64,000 nt of DNA from Paracoccus laeviglucosivorans (GCF_900182695.1 NZ_FXTK01000004.1:124001-188000); one strand, 5' to 3'; positions 15,759 through 25,506 are shown, numbered from the stretch's first letter. Notes: generated from the letters alone by a model not told the origin. Numbers and translations: made by a program.

Positions 15759-18167
15759 ATGGAACCTATGGCTGCAAGCACCGGCCCTTTGCCCCGGACC
15801 ATGCCCGATGGTCTGGGCCTTGACGCTTATCGCGCGCTTCCCGGCACCCCGGACGAGATGATCGGCCCGGACGGCAAGATCCGCCCGATCTGGCGTCCGC
15901 TGCTGGATCATCTGCGCGGCATGACCCCCGAGGAAATCTCGATCGCACTGGCACGTGCCGACCAGTATCTGCACGATTCCGGGGTGTTTTATCGCCAATA
16001 CGGCACCGGCACCTCGACCGAGCGGCCTTGGCCGCTTAGCCACATCCCCGTTCTGATCGACGAAACCGACTGGGAACAGGTCAGCGCAGCCCTGATCCAG
16101 CGCGCCGATCTGCTGGAAGCGGTGATGGCCGATCTTTATGGGCAGAACCGGCTGATCGCCTCGGGGCAATTGCCGCCTGCGCTGGTGGCGGCCAATCCGC
16201 ATTGGCTGCGTCCGATGGTCGGCGTGACGCCCCGTCTGGGCCATTACCTGCATTTCATTGCGTTCGAAATCGGGCGGGGACCGGACGGCAAGTGGTGGGT
16301 GCTGTCGGATCGGACCGAGGCGCCTTCGGGCGCGGGCTATGCGCTGGAAAACCGCGTCGCCACCTCGCGCGCGTTTGCCGATGTCTATGCGGGGCAGAAC
16401 ATCCATCGCCTCGCCGGGTTTTTTCGCGATTTCCGCGACAGGCTGATGCAGGCCCGTGCCGACCGCGACGCCCGCGCGGCGATCCTGACGCCCGGCCCGC
16501 TGAACGAAACCTATTACGAACATGCCTGGATCGCCCGCTATCTGGGCTTCATGCTGGTGCAGGGCGACGATCTGTCGGTGCAGGACGGGCGGCTGATGGT
16601 GCGCACCGTCGCAGGCTTGCAGCCCATCGACATGCTGTGGCGGCGCATGGACGGCGAATATACCGACCCGTTGGAGCTTGCGCCCAATTCCCAGATTGGC
16701 ACGCCCGGCATGGTGTCGGCACTGCGGCGCGGCGGGCTGATGATGCTGAACGCGCTGGGGTCCGGCGTGCTGGAAGCCCGTGCGATGATGGCATTCCTGC
16801 CCAAGCTGGCCGAGCAGTTGACCGGCGCGCCCCTGCTGATGCCCAACATCGCGACATGGTGGCTGGGCGGTGCCGCAGAACGTGCCGCCGTGCTGGAAAC
16901 CCCCGAACGCATGATCCTAAGTTCCGCGCTGGAAACCGGGCTGCCCTTTGACCGCGACCCGCCCCCGGTCATGGCGGCTAAGCTTGGGCCGGACGAACTG
17001 GCGCGGCGTCTGGCGCGCGAAGGCGCGGGGATGGTCGCGCAGGAAACCGTGACGCTCTCGACCACGCCTGCGCTGGTCGAAGGCCGCATCCAGCCCCGCC
17101 CGCTTAGCCTGCGCGTCTTTCTGGCACGCACCGCGCAGGGCTGGCAGGTCATGCCCGGCGGCTTTGCCCGCATCGGCGCGACGGGCGATCCGACCGCGCT
17201 GGCCATGCAAAAGGGCGGCGGCGCATCGGATGTCTGGATCGTCAGCCGCGACGATGTGCCTGCCGTCACCATGGCCCCCGCACCGCGCGGCCCCTTTCGC
17301 CGCTCGGCCCCCGGCACCTTGCCATCGCGCGCCGCCGACAACCTGTTCTGGATGGGGCGCTATGTCGAACGGACCGAGGGGATCGTCCGCATCCTGCGCG
17401 CCCGCCACATCCGCCAGGCCGAAAGCGGGCGCGGTGCGGAACCGCTGCAGGAGGCTATCGACGCGCTGCTGGAGACCTATGGCATCGACCCCGCGAGCCC
17501 GATTCCGCAGGGGTTGATCGACGCGATCTCGGCCGCCGTGCAAAGCGCCGGACAGGTGCGCGACCGTTTTTCGACCGATGGCTGGTCCGCCCTGACCGAT
17601 CTGGAGAAATCCGCCCGCCGCATGGCCCCGCGCGTCACCGCAGGCGACGACGCCGCCCGCGCATTGTCGGCGCTGCTGCGCAAGCTGGCGGGGTTTTCGG
17701 GACTGGTGCATGAAAACATGTATCGCTTTTTTGGTTGGCGTTTCCTGACCATCGGGCGGATGCACGAACGCGCGCTGGGGATGACAGGCATCGTCGCCTC
17801 GCTTGCCGATCCCGATGCACCGGACGGCGCGCTGGATCTGTGCGTCGAATTGGGCGACAGCGTGCTGACACACAGGCGGCGCTTTTCCGTCTCGACCTCG
17901 CGCGAGACGGTGATTGATCTTCTGGTGCTGGACCCGCTGAACCCGCGTTCGGTCCGCAACCAGCTTGAACACATGATGACCCAGATCGAACATCTGCCGG
18001 GTGCTGCGGATCACGGCCAATATTCTGCGCTGGGGCGCGCCATGCTGCGCCTGACGACGGATGTCGCGACCTATCCGCCGGAAACACTGGACAGTGCGGA
18101 ACTGCAGGCCCTTTATGCCCGTATCGCGTCGCTGTCGGATCTGATCACCGAAGGTTACCTGCGATGA
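15759..18167 (+). CDS. Circularly permuted ATP-grasp / alpha-E domain fusion protein
   Basis: 802 aa. Residues about 20-480 match circularly permuted type 2 ATP-grasp proteins (PGTPDEMIGPDGKIRPIW, GVFYRQYGTG, HYLHFIAFEIGR, LTPGPLNETYYEH, QGDDLSVQDGRLMV). From about 518 an alpha-E domain begins at LPSRAADNLFWMGRYVERTE and runs to the end. In many bacteria these are two neighbouring genes; here they are one polypeptide. ATP-grasp enzymes ligate a carboxylate to an amine through an acyl-phosphate; alpha-E is an all-helical domain that co-occurs with it. It lies 8 bases after the DUF2126 gene and overlaps the next transglutaminase by 4 bases (ATGA), so the three are probably co-translated. Substrates unknown. 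Confidence 0.88.
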   Translation: MEPMAASTGPLPRTMPDGLGLDAYRALPGTPDEMIGPDGKIRPIWRPLLDHLRGMTPEEISIALARADQYLHDSGVFYRQYGTGTSTERPWPLSHIPVLIDETDWEQVSAALIQRADLLEAVMADLYGQNRLIASGQLPPALVAANPHWLRPMVGVTPRLGHYLHFIAFEIGRGPDGKWWVLSDRTEAPSGAGYALENRVATSRAFADVYAGQNIHRLAGFFRDFRDRLMQARADRDARAAILTPGPLNETYYEHAWIARYLGFMLVQGDDLSVQDGRLMVRTVAGLQPIDMLWRRMDGEYTDPLELAPNSQIGTPGMVSALRRGGLMMLNALGSGVLEARAMMAFLPKLAEQLTGAPLLMPNIATWWLGGAAERAAVLETPERMILSSALETGLPFDRDPPPVMAAKLGPDELARRLAREGAGMVAQETVTLSTTPALVEGRIQPRPLSLRVFLARTAQGWQVMPGGFARIGATGDPTALAMQKGGGASDVWIVSRDDVPAVTMAPAPRGPFRRSAPGTLPSRAADNLFWMGRYVERTEGIVRILRARHIRQAESGRGAEPLQEAIDALLETYGIDPASPIPQGLIDAISAAVQSAGQVRDRFSTDGWSALTDLEKSARRMAPRVTAGDDAARALSALLRKLAGFSGLVHENMYRFFGWRFLTIGRMHERALGMTGIVASLADPDAPDGALDLCVELGDSVLTHRRRFSVSTSRETVIDLLVLDPLNPRSVRNQLEHMMTQIEHLPGAADHGQYSALGRAMLRLTTDVATYPPETLDSAELQALYARIASLSDLITEGYLR

Positions 18168-19156
18168 CCGTCTATTCGATGCAGGTGGCGTTTCATTATG
18201 AATTCGACCGCCCCTCGGGCGCAGGTCGGCAATTGTTCCGCATCCTGCCCGCCGAGATACCGGGCCGCCAGAACCTGCTGCATGCCGAAATCCGTATCGA
18301 ACCGGACCCGGCCGAGACAGCCGAGTTCACCGATTTCCACGGGATGCGCGTAATCGAGATGATCATGCCACCCGGCCTGACACAGCTTGAATTCGTGCTG
18401 GAGGCCGAGGTCGAACGCATCGCCCATGACATCGGGCTGGATATTTCGACGCCGCTTGGGGTTCTGCCCGCCGAGATCGCGGCTTATCGCAGCATCGACC
18501 CCCATGCGCCGCACCATTTCCTTGCGCCGACGCCGCGCATTCCGGCGATGCCCAAGGTCGCCGAATATGCCGCCCGCGTGACCCGCAAAGCCGTCACCAC
18601 CCGCGAATCGGTCGAGGCATTGGGACGGGCGCTGCATCGCGACATGGCATTTCAGGCGGGCGCGACCGATGTGAACACGCCCCCTGCGCAGGCATTCGCA
18701 CAGCGGCGGGGCGTCTGTCAGGATTTTGCGCAGATCATGGTGGGGGGGCTGCGCAGCCTTGGTATCCCTGCGGCCTATGTGGGCGGCTATCTGCGCACCC
18801 TACCCCCGCCCGGACAACCGCGACTGGTCGGCGCGGATGCGACCCATGCCTGGGTTCGGGGCTGGTGCGGCACGGAAACCGGCTGGGTCGATTACGATCC
18901 GACCAATGGCTGCTTCGCGCTTGGCGACCACATCGAAATCGGTTTTGGCCGCGATTACGACGACGTGGCCCCGGTGACCGGGATGCTGCGGCTGGATGGC
19001 CAGCAAACCGGCAGCCATAGCGTCGATATCGAGGAGGCGCCGCTGACGCCCCATGCGGGCGGCGTCTGGACGCCTGCGCTGGACCTGCCCAGCCGTCCCC
19101 GCCGGATCGAACCGCCCGAGGATGACCCGCTGCACGACGCCAGCCAGCGCATATGA
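18164..19156 (+). CDS. Transglutaminase-like cysteine peptidase/amidase
   Basis: 330 aa. A beta-rich N-terminal domain (1-95) leads into a transglutaminase core (about 130-265) with the triad Cys185 (RRGVCQDFAQ), His228 (DATHAWVRGW) and Asp245 (WVDYDPTNG). The fold can hydrolyse or form amide/isopeptide bonds. The ATG overlaps the stop of the ATP-grasp/alpha-E gene by 4 bases, indicating translational coupling; it is the third gene of the cluster. In related loci of other bacteria a proteasome-like Anbu peptidase often follows, but here the next gene is the convergent hflC, so Anbu is absent from this locus. Confidence 0.88.
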   Translation: MTVYSMQVAFHYEFDRPSGAGRQLFRILPAEIPGRQNLLHAEIRIEPDPAETAEFTDFHGMRVIEMIMPPGLTQLEFVLEAEVERIAHDIGLDISTPLGVLPAEIAAYRSIDPHAPHHFLAPTPRIPAMPKVAEYAARVTRKAVTTRESVEALGRALHRDMAFQAGATDVNTPPAQAFAQRRGVCQDFAQIMVGGLRSLGIPAAYVGGYLRTLPPPGQPRLVGADATHAWVRGWCGTETGWVDYDPTNGCFALGDHIEIGFGRDYDDVAPVTGMLRLDGQQTGSHSVDIEEAPLTPHAGGVWTPALDLPSRPRRIEPPEDDPLHDASQRI

Positions 19157-19184
19157 AAAGGGGCGAAGCCGCAGCTCCGCCCCT
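19155..19184 (-). terminator. Intrinsic terminator of the hflKC transcript
   Basis: AGGGGCG/CGCCCCT 7-base perfect outer stem (19159-19165 with 19178-19184) with a short inner AGC/GCT stem. On the minus strand it is followed by TTTT, so it terminates rightward-lying hflC transcription. It overlaps the last bases of the convergent transglutaminase gene. On the plus strand the T-run is poor. Confidence 0.75.
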
Positions 19185-19205
19185 GTATCTGTCGCAAGGC
19201 TTGCC

Positions 19206-20306
19206 TTAGTTGGCAGGTGCCGGTGCGGGCACGGCGCTTTCGTCCTGCGGCGGGCTGGACAGCGATTCCGGCATCGGCGTCAGCGTCACCCCGGCATTTT
19301 CACCCAAGGGCTGGCCTTCGCGGTTCGTCTCGGACGGCGGCACGACATCCTGTTGGCCGTTTTCCGTCGAAGCCGCGCCTGTGACGACATCTGCCGCAGC
19401 ACTGGACGCCACCGGAACCGGGTTCGCCCGTTCTGCGCCATCGCTGCGCAGATAGTCAAAGAACTCACCTTCGGGCTTGATGATCAGCGAGCTGTTTTCG
19501 CCTTTCAGCGACCGCTCATAGGACGTCATCGAGCGGGTGAACGCGAAGAATTCCGGGTCGCGGCCAAAGGCCGAGGCATAGATCGCGTTGCGGCGGGCAT
19601 CGGCTTCACCGCGGACGATCTCGGATTTCTTGCGCGCTTCCGAGGTCAGTTCCACCACGGTCCGGTCGGCGGCAGCGCGGACACGCTGGGCCGCTTCGTT
19701 ACCGCGGGCGATTTCGTCTGCCGCTTCACGCTGACGTTCTGCACGCATCCGGGCATAGGTCGCGTCAAGGTTCTGTTCGGGCAGATCGGTGCGCGTCAGC
19801 CGCACGTCGATGATGCGAACGCCCAGCGATTCCGCCTCGGCCCGCGCCCCGTCGCGGATGCGGTTCATCAGCTGCGTGCGGTCATCCGACAGCACCATGG
19901 TAGAGGGAACGGAACCCAGCACGCGGCGGATCACGTCGTTGATGATCGAATCCAGACGTTCCTGCGCGCGCGGCAGGCCACGGCCTTCGGTCGCCTGATA
20001 AAGCTGCTGGGCGTCCATCACCTGCCAGCGGGCAAAGGCGTCCACGACCAGACGGCGATCGTCCAGCGGCGTGACCTCCATCGGCTGCGTGGGCAGGCCA
20101 AGGATACGCGCGTCAAAGCGCACGATGCTATCGACGAAGGGCACTTTCAGGCCGATGCCGGGGTTTTCACGAACCTCGACCACCTGACCGAAACGCAGCA
20201 CCAGCACACGTTCGCGAACATCGACGATATAGACCGACGCCATGACGACCACGGCGACGACGACAAGGAAAGGCAGCGCCAGAACCGAGATAAAGCGACC
20301 CATCAC
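19206..20306 (-). CDS. hflC: HflC, SPFH-domain regulator of FtsH
   Basis: 366 aa. One N-terminal membrane helix (about residues 5-27) and a periplasmic SPFH/Band-7 domain (R-E-R-V-L-V-L-R-F-G-Q-V-V, then V-D-S-I-V-R-F-D, A-R-W-Q-V, V-R-L-T-R-T-D-L-P) with a coiled-coil-like stretch rich in Ala/Glu/Arg around 190-260. With HflK it forms the large membrane cage around the FtsH protease and modulates degradation of membrane proteins. Its ATG overlaps the hflK stop by 4 bases. The C-terminal roughly 75 residues are Ser/Ala/Pro/Glu-rich and low-complexity, making it somewhat longer than E. coli HflC. Confidence 0.93.
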   Translation of the reverse strand: MMGRFISVLALPFLVVVAVVVMASVYIVDVRERVLVLRFGQVVEVRENPGIGLKVPFVDSIVRFDARILGLPTQPMEVTPLDDRRLVVDAFARWQVMDAQQLYQATEGRGLPRAQERLDSIINDVIRRVLGSVPSTMVLSDDRTQLMNRIRDGARAEAESLGVRIIDVRLTRTDLPEQNLDATYARMRAERQREAADEIARGNEAAQRVRAAADRTVVELTSEARKKSEIVRGEADARRNAIYASAFGRDPEFFAFTRSMTSYERSLKGENSSLIIKPEGEFFDYLRSDGAERANPVPVASSAAADVVTGAASTENGQQDVVPPSETNREGQPLGENAGVTLTPMPESLSSPPQDESAVPAPAPAN

Positions 20307-21517
20307 TGGTTCCCCCCATTGCCAGACGCATTGCCGGACGGGGTTCCGCCGCTGCGCAGTTGATCCAGCGGCAGATAGGGCACGACGCCCTGACCACCAT
20401 CGCCATCAAGGATGACCTTGTTCACCTGCCCCAGCACGCGCTCCATCGTTTCCAGATACATACGGCGCCGCGTCACGTCGGGCGCCTTGACATATTCGTC
20501 ATAGACCGAGTTGAAACGCGCGGCCTCACCCTCGGCGGTGTTGATCGCTTCGGCCCGGTAGGCTTCCGAGCGTTCGATCACGGCGGCGGCTTCACCGCGC
20601 GCGCTGGCCAGAACGCGGTTGGCATAGGCGTCGGCCTCTTTCTCAAGGCGGTCGCGTTCCTGCTGCGCGGCCTGCACTTCGCGGAAGCTGTCGATCACCT
20701 CGGCGGGCGGGTCTGCGCGGGCAAGGTTGACGCGCACGACGTTGATGCCCGCATCATAGCTGTCCAGCGTTTCCTGCACTGCCCGCTCAAGCTCGGCGCG
20801 GACCTGTTCGCGGTCGCGGTTCAGAAGCGGCGCCAGTTCCGAACGCGCCACGATGTCGCGCATCGCGGATTCGGACACGGCGCGGATCGTGCCTTCGGCA
20901 TCGGCCAGATTGAACAGGAAGCGTTCGGGGTCCGACACGTTCCAGACCACCTGATAGGCCATATCGACGATGTTCTGGTCGCGCGTCAGCATCAGGCCGC
21001 TGTCCATCGGACCGGCGCGGCCCGTGCCGATTTCGGTCACGCGCTCACCGGTGAACTGCACAACTTCCTTGGTGATGACCGGCCACGGGGCAAAGTTCAG
21101 ACCGGGCGTGCCGATCGAATGCGGCTTGCCGAACAGCAGTTCCACCGAACGCTGGCCTTCGTTCACGGTATAGAAGGACATGAAGGCCCAGACTGCCACC
21201 GCACCAAGGCCGACCAGACCCCAAGTGCCGCGAGTCATCTGGAATTGCGGACCCTGCGGACGGCGCGGGCCACCCGGACCGCCGCGACCGCCATTGCCCG
21301 TTCCCTTGCCGCCCATCAGGACGCGCAGGCGGTCCTGGCCCTTGCGCACCAGATCCTCGATCTCGGGGCGCTGGTCGCCGCGTTGCGGACCTTGCGGCCG
21401 CTGACCATTGCCCTGATTACCCCCGGCATTGCCCCAGGGCCGCTGGCCCCCCGGTGGCTTGTCGCCACCGCCCTTGCCGTCATCTCCTCCGCTGCCCCAA
21501 GGGCCTTGTCCTGCCAT
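20303..21517 (-). CDS. hflK: HflK, SPFH-domain regulator of FtsH
   Basis: 404 aa. A Gly/Gln/Arg/Pro-rich cytosolic N-terminus (1-95), one membrane helix (about 98-117, GLVGLGAVAVWAFMSFY), then the SPFH domain (NEGQRSVELLFG, GTPGLNFAPWP, ALVV-type helices) and a long Glu/Ala/Arg-rich coiled coil. Partner of HflC in the FtsH-associated cage. The start was placed at 21517 (MAGQGPWG); the frame stays open 27 codons further but that stretch is basic and not HflK-like. Translationally coupled to hflC (4-base overlap). It is 67 bases downstream of gor on the same strand. Confidence 0.93.
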   Translation of the reverse strand: MAGQGPWGSGGDDGKGGGDKPPGGQRPWGNAGGNQGNGQRPQGPQRGDQRPEIEDLVRKGQDRLRVLMGGKGTGNGGRGGPGGPRRPQGPQFQMTRGTWGLVGLGAVAVWAFMSFYTVNEGQRSVELLFGKPHSIGTPGLNFAPWPVITKEVVQFTGERVTEIGTGRAGPMDSGLMLTRDQNIVDMAYQVVWNVSDPERFLFNLADAEGTIRAVSESAMRDIVARSELAPLLNRDREQVRAELERAVQETLDSYDAGINVVRVNLARADPPAEVIDSFREVQAAQQERDRLEKEADAYANRVLASARGEAAAVIERSEAYRAEAINTAEGEAARFNSVYDEYVKAPDVTRRRMYLETMERVLGQVNKVILDGDGGQGVVPYLPLDQLRSGGTPSGNASGNGGNQ

Positions 21518-21584
21518 GCGTCTCGTGCCTCGTTCCTGCTGTCGCGTCTGTCTTAGGTCGTAACTGGGGCCAAATGCCCGAAAA

Positions 21585-22982
21585 TCAAGCCGAACCAACG
21601 GTTTTGTCAGCCACCTTGCCGCCGATATGGCGCGAAGGCTTGCGCATCGTCACCAGTTCCTCGGCCAGGGTGGGGTGGACGGCGATGGCGGCGTCGAATT
21701 GCGCCTTGGTGGCGCCCATGCCCATGGGGATGGCGACAAGCTGGATCATCTCGCCGGCTTCGGGGCCAAAGATGTGGCAGCCCACGACTTTTTGGCTTTC
21801 CGCCTCGACGATCAGCTTCATCACCGCCCGCGCGTCCGAACCTGCAAACAACGAGCGCATGGGCCGGAAGCTGGCGGCATAGACGTCGTGCGGGCCACGT
21901 TCGGCGGCTTCTTCCTCGGTCAGGCCGATGCTGGCCAATTCGTGCGGGCGGACATAGACCGCCGCGCCGTAAAGGCTGTGATCGACGGTCCGGGGTTTCG
22001 CGCCGAACACCGTGTCGGCAAAGCTGTGGCCTTCGCGGATCGCCACCGGGGTCAGGTTCACGCGGTCGGTCACATCGCCCACCGCAAAGATCGACGGAAC
22101 CGAGGTCTGGCTGTATTCGTCCACCACGATCTCGCCCTTGTCGCCCAGCTTGACGCCCACCTGCTCAAGGCCCAGCCCCTTGGTGTAAGGGGCGCGGCCC
22201 GTGGCGAACATCACGGCGTCAAACGTCTCGGGGCCTTCGTCCAGATGGGCGCGAACACGGTCGCCGTCCTTTTCCAGCTTAAGGTTCTTCTGGTTCAGGC
22301 GCAGCTCTACGCCCACGGCGCGCAACTGCTCGGTCACGTGGCGGCGCATTTCCATGTCAAAGCCGCGCAGGACCGCATCCCCGCGATAAGCCAGCGTCGT
22401 CTTGGCCCCCAACCCCTGCAGGATCGTCGCGAATTCGCAGGCGATAAAGCCACCGCCGACGACCAGCACATTGCCCGGCATCTTGTCCATCACGAACAGA
22501 TCGTCCGAGATCATCGCCAGCTCTTCGCCCTCGAAGCCCGGCAGCTGCGGACGACCGCCCACGGCGATCAGGATATGCTTGGCGGTCAGGCGCTGGCCAT
22601 CGGCCAGTTCCACAGTATGCGCGTCATGCAGCTTCGCGCGCTGCTTGTGGATGTCCACGTTGGCTGCAGTCAGACCGCCGGTATAGGCGCCCTCAAGCCG
22701 GGTCAGTTCGCTGTCCAGCTTGGCGCGGAACGCCTGCCAGTCAAAATTGCCCGCCTGCGCCTCGGACCAGCCATAGCCCCGCGCTTCGGCAGCGTAAGCC
22801 TCGGCCTGCGAGGCGAAGATCATCAGCTTTTTGGGAACGCAGCCGCGGATGACGCAGGTGCCGCCCATACGGCTTTCCTCGGCCAGGCCCACGCGCGCGC
22901 CGTATTCGCCCGCAGCGATGCGCGCGGCACGCACCCCGCCCGAGCCGCCACCGATGACGAAAAGGTCATAGTCGAAAGTCAT
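21585..22982 (-). CDS. gor: Glutathione-disulfide reductase
   Basis: 465 aa flavoprotein disulfide reductase. N-terminal FAD fold VIGGGSGGVRAARIA, redox-active disulfide G-G-T-C-V-I-R-G-C-V-P-K-K (Cys43/Cys48), central NAD(P) fold VVGGGFIACEFA followed by arginine-containing strand, FAD motif FAVGDVTDRVNLTPVA, and C-terminal dimer region with the catalytic His in AVHPTLAEE. The R-G-C-V-P-K-K form of the active site points to glutathione rather than dihydrolipoamide or mercuric ion. It reduces GSSG with NADPH in the cytosol. Its start overlaps the rpiA stop by 4 bases, tying NADPH-consuming redox defence to a pentose phosphate gene. Confidence 0.93.
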   Translation of the reverse strand: MTFDYDLFVIGGGSGGVRAARIAAGEYGARVGLAEESRMGGTCVIRGCVPKKLMIFASQAEAYAAEARGYGWSEAQAGNFDWQAFRAKLDSELTRLEGAYTGGLTAANVDIHKQRAKLHDAHTVELADGQRLTAKHILIAVGGRPQLPGFEGEELAMISDDLFVMDKMPGNVLVVGGGFIACEFATILQGLGAKTTLAYRGDAVLRGFDMEMRRHVTEQLRAVGVELRLNQKNLKLEKDGDRVRAHLDEGPETFDAVMFATGRAPYTKGLGLEQVGVKLGDKGEIVVDEYSQTSVPSIFAVGDVTDRVNLTPVAIREGHSFADTVFGAKPRTVDHSLYGAAVYVRPHELASIGLTEEEAAERGPHDVYAASFRPMRSLFAGSDARAVMKLIVEAESQKVVGCHIFGPEAGEMIQLVAIPMGMGATKAQFDAAIAVHPTLAEELVTMRKPSRHIGGKVADKTVGSA

Positions 22983-23704
22983 TCGATATCCTCACGCAGC
23001 AATTCCACGACCGTGCCGTCCGGCCGGCCAATGATCGCAAGCTGGCAGATATTCAGAAATAGCCCGTGTTCAACCACCCCGGCGATGGCATTCAGCGCGC
23101 GGGCCAGACGCGGCGCGTCGTGGATTTCCTCCAGCGCGAGGTCGAGGATGTAATTCGCCTCGTCGGTGATGACGGGTTTGCCGTCCTTCTGGCGCAGGAC
23201 GACCGGGCGCCCCTCCATCCCCAGATCGGTCAGCACGCGCTCGATATGGGTGCGGGTAGATTCCCAGCCAAAGGGAATCACCTCGACCGGCAGCTTGAAT
23301 TTACCCAGCATATCAACGACTTTTCCGCCATCAGCCACGACGACCATGCGATCCGACGCGGTTGCCACGATCTTTTCGCGCAGATGCGCCGCGCCGCCGC
23401 CCTTGATCAGGTTCAGATCGGGGTCCACTTCGTCCGCGCCGTCGATGGTCAGGTCCAACCAGCCCAGATCGTCCAGCTCCTCGACCACCAGACCCAAGGC
23501 GCGGGCCTGATCCGCCGTCGCCTTCGACGTCGAGGCAAGGCGCAGATCCATCCCTTCGGCATGGACCCGTTCGGCCAGACGATCCACGAAAATCTTGGCG
23601 GTCGAGCCGGTGCCCAGTCCCAGCTTCATGCCGTTTTCCACCAGCGCCACGGCGGCGCGGGCGGCGGCGTCCTTGGCGGGATCGACGGGGGTGGGATCGG
23701 TCAT
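22979..23704 (-). CDS. rpiA: Ribose-5-phosphate isomerase A
   Basis: 241 aa. RpiA motifs in order: [40 protein letters not shown], then the C-terminal G-V-V-E-H-G-L-F. Interconverts ribose-5-phosphate and ribulose-5-phosphate in the cytosol. The start at 23704 (MTDPTP) has GGAG 8 bases upstream; an alternative GTG at 23728 has no such site. First gene of the rpiA-gor(-hflK-hflC) array; divergent from ispDF with a 163-base gap, where I could not assign promoters. Confidence 0.95.
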   Translation of the reverse strand: MTDPTPVDPAKDAAARAAVALVENGMKLGLGTGSTAKIFVDRLAERVHAEGMDLRLASTSKATADQARALGLVVEELDDLGWLDLTIDGADEVDPDLNLIKGGGAAHLREKIVATASDRMVVVADGGKVVDMLGKFKLPVEVIPFGWESTRTHIERVLTDLGMEGRPVVLRQKDGKPVITDEANYILDLALEEIHDAPRLARALNAIAGVVEHGLFLNICQLAIIGRPDGTVVELLREDIE

Positions 23705-23867
23705 GGCAGCAGCTCCGGTTCTTGTCACATGCCCCGTTTGCAGGGGTTCGCCATCTTATACGCAGAAAGCGCCGGGATGGGCTACCTGCGGCGGCGGGAA
23801 AAATGTCGCGGCGGGGGGCGCCTGGGCCAGATTGCCCAAGGGCTGCGGATCGCCTAAACCTGCGGCC

Positions 23868-25010
23868 ATGCAGATACCTTCGACATATGCCGCGATCATC
23901 ACCGCAGCCGGGCGCGGCACCCGCGCAGGCGGCGACATTCCCAAGCAATGGCGTGATCTTGACGGCCAAAGCGTCATCGCCCGGTCCATCGCCGCCTTCG
24001 ACGGGTTTGCCCGCATCGTCGTCACGCTGTCGCCCGACGACATGGCGCGCGGCATCGCCGAGCTTGCCGGCCCCGTCACGCTGGTCGCAGGTGGCGACAC
24101 CCGCAGCGCCAGCATCCGCGCCGCGCTTGAAGTTCTGGAGGGCAGCGGGATCACCCATGTCCTGATCCATGACGGGGCACGCCCCCTTGTGTCGCAAGAT
24201 GTGATCACGGGCGTCGTCGCGGCGCTGCAAAGCGGCGCAACCGCCGCAGCGCCTGCGCTGCCCGTGACCGATGCGTTGTGGCGGGCCAAGGCGGGCCATG
24301 TCACCGCCCCCGCCCCGCGCGACGGGCTGTATCGCGCCCAGACCCCACAGGGCTTCGCGCTGGACGCAATCCTGGCCGCCCATCGCGCCCATCCCGAAGG
24401 GGCGGCGGACGATGTGGAACTGGCGATCCGTGCGGGCATCCCAGTCACGGTGACGCAGGGCGACGAGGACAATCTGAAACTGACCTACCCGCCGGATTTC
24501 GCGCGGGCCGAACGCATTCTGGGGAGCGCGATGGATATTCGTCTTGGAAACGGCTTTGACGTTCACGCCTTTACGGCGGGCGATCACGTCTGGCTTTGCG
24601 GCGTCAAGATTGCGCATGACAAAGCGCTGCTGGGCCATTCCGATGCCGATGTGGGGATGCACGCCCTGACCGACGCGATCTATGGCGCATTGGCGCAAGG
24701 CGACATCGGGCGGCATTTCCCGCCCTCGGACCCGCAATGGAAGGGGGCGGCAAGCCATATCTTCCTGCGCCACGCCGCTGAACTGGCGCGCAATATGGGC
24801 TATGTCATCTCGAACACCGATGTGACGCTGATCTGCGAACGCCCCAAGGTCGGGCCCCATGCAGGCGCGATGCAGTTGCGCCTGTCCGAGATCATGGGCG
24901 TCGAACATGACCGCGTCAGCGTCAAGGCGACCACCTCGGAGCAACTTGGCTTCACCGGGCGCGAGGAAGGCATTGCTGCCATCGCCACCGCCACTTTGGT
25001 CAAAGGGTAA
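23868..25010 (+). CDS. ispDF: Bifunctional IspD/IspF (MEP cytidylyltransferase / MECDP synthase)
   Basis: 380 aa fusion typical of alphaproteobacteria. IspD part (1-220): [16 protein letters not shown] for CTP binding, IHDGARPLV, and T-P-Q-G-F. IspF part (222-380): GNGFDVHAF and [16 protein letters not shown] with metal ligands Asp/His, and [11 protein letters not shown] near the end. It performs steps 3 and 5 of the non-mevalonate isoprenoid pathway; step 4 (IspE) is encoded elsewhere. The start at 23868 is where the nucleotidyltransferase strand begins. It is 4 bases ahead of pgpA, so probably one operon with pgpA and cinA. Confidence 0.95.
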   Translation: MQIPSTYAAIITAAGRGTRAGGDIPKQWRDLDGQSVIARSIAAFDGFARIVVTLSPDDMARGIAELAGPVTLVAGGDTRSASIRAALEVLEGSGITHVLIHDGARPLVSQDVITGVVAALQSGATAAAPALPVTDALWRAKAGHVTAPAPRDGLYRAQTPQGFALDAILAAHRAHPEGAADDVELAIRAGIPVTVTQGDEDNLKLTYPPDFARAERILGSAMDIRLGNGFDVHAFTAGDHVWLCGVKIAHDKALLGHSDADVGMHALTDAIYGALAQGDIGRHFPPSDPQWKGAASHIFLRHAAELARNMGYVISNTDVTLICERPKVGPHAGAMQLRLSEIMGVEHDRVSVKATTSEQLGFTGREEGIAAIATATLVKG

Positions 25011-25014
25011 GCCC

Positions 25015-25506
25015 ATGGACAAGCAGATCGCCACACTGTTCGGCATCGGCCATATGCGCCCCGGCCCCGGCACATGGGGCTCGGCCGCCGCGATCCTTGT
25101 GGGCGTGGCGCTGCACCGGATCGGGCATTTCCCGCTGCTAGCCATCGCCACCGTCATCGCCATCATCGCGGGCTATTGGGCGGTCGGACGCTATACCGCC
25201 GACATGACCGAAAAGGACCGCCCCGAAATCGTCATCGACGAGGTGGCGGGCCAGTGGATCGCGCTGATGTTCCCCTCGGCCGGGTTCTTTTTCATGGGGC
25301 TGCCCGCGTCGATGTTCCCCTATCCTGGTTGGATCGCCGCTTTCGCGTTTTTCCGGTTGTTCGACATCTGGAAGCCGTGGATCATCGGACGTGCCGACCG
25401 GCGCGGCGATGCGCATGGCGTCATGCTGGACGACATCCTTGCCGGTATCTTCGCAGGCATCGCCACGATGGTCGCGGCGGGCATCGCACACGGGATATTC
25501 ATGTAA
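25015..25506 (+). CDS. pgpA: Phosphatidylglycerophosphatase A
   Basis: 163 aa membrane protein. Motifs GIGHMRPGPGTWGS at the N-terminus and VIDEVAGQW in the middle, with R-L-F-D-I-W-K-P and a C-terminal G-V-M-L-D-D, are characteristic of PgpA. It dephosphorylates phosphatidylglycerol phosphate to phosphatidylglycerol in the inner membrane. Starts 4 bases after ispDF and overlaps cinA by one base (TAATG), so translation is probably coupled. Confidence 0.93.
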   Translation: MDKQIATLFGIGHMRPGPGTWGSAAAILVGVALHRIGHFPLLAIATVIAIIAGYWAVGRYTADMTEKDRPEIVIDEVAGQWIALMFPSAGFFFMGLPASMFPYPGWIAAFAFFRLFDIWKPWIIGRADRRGDAHGVMLDDILAGIFAGIATMVAAGIAHGIFM

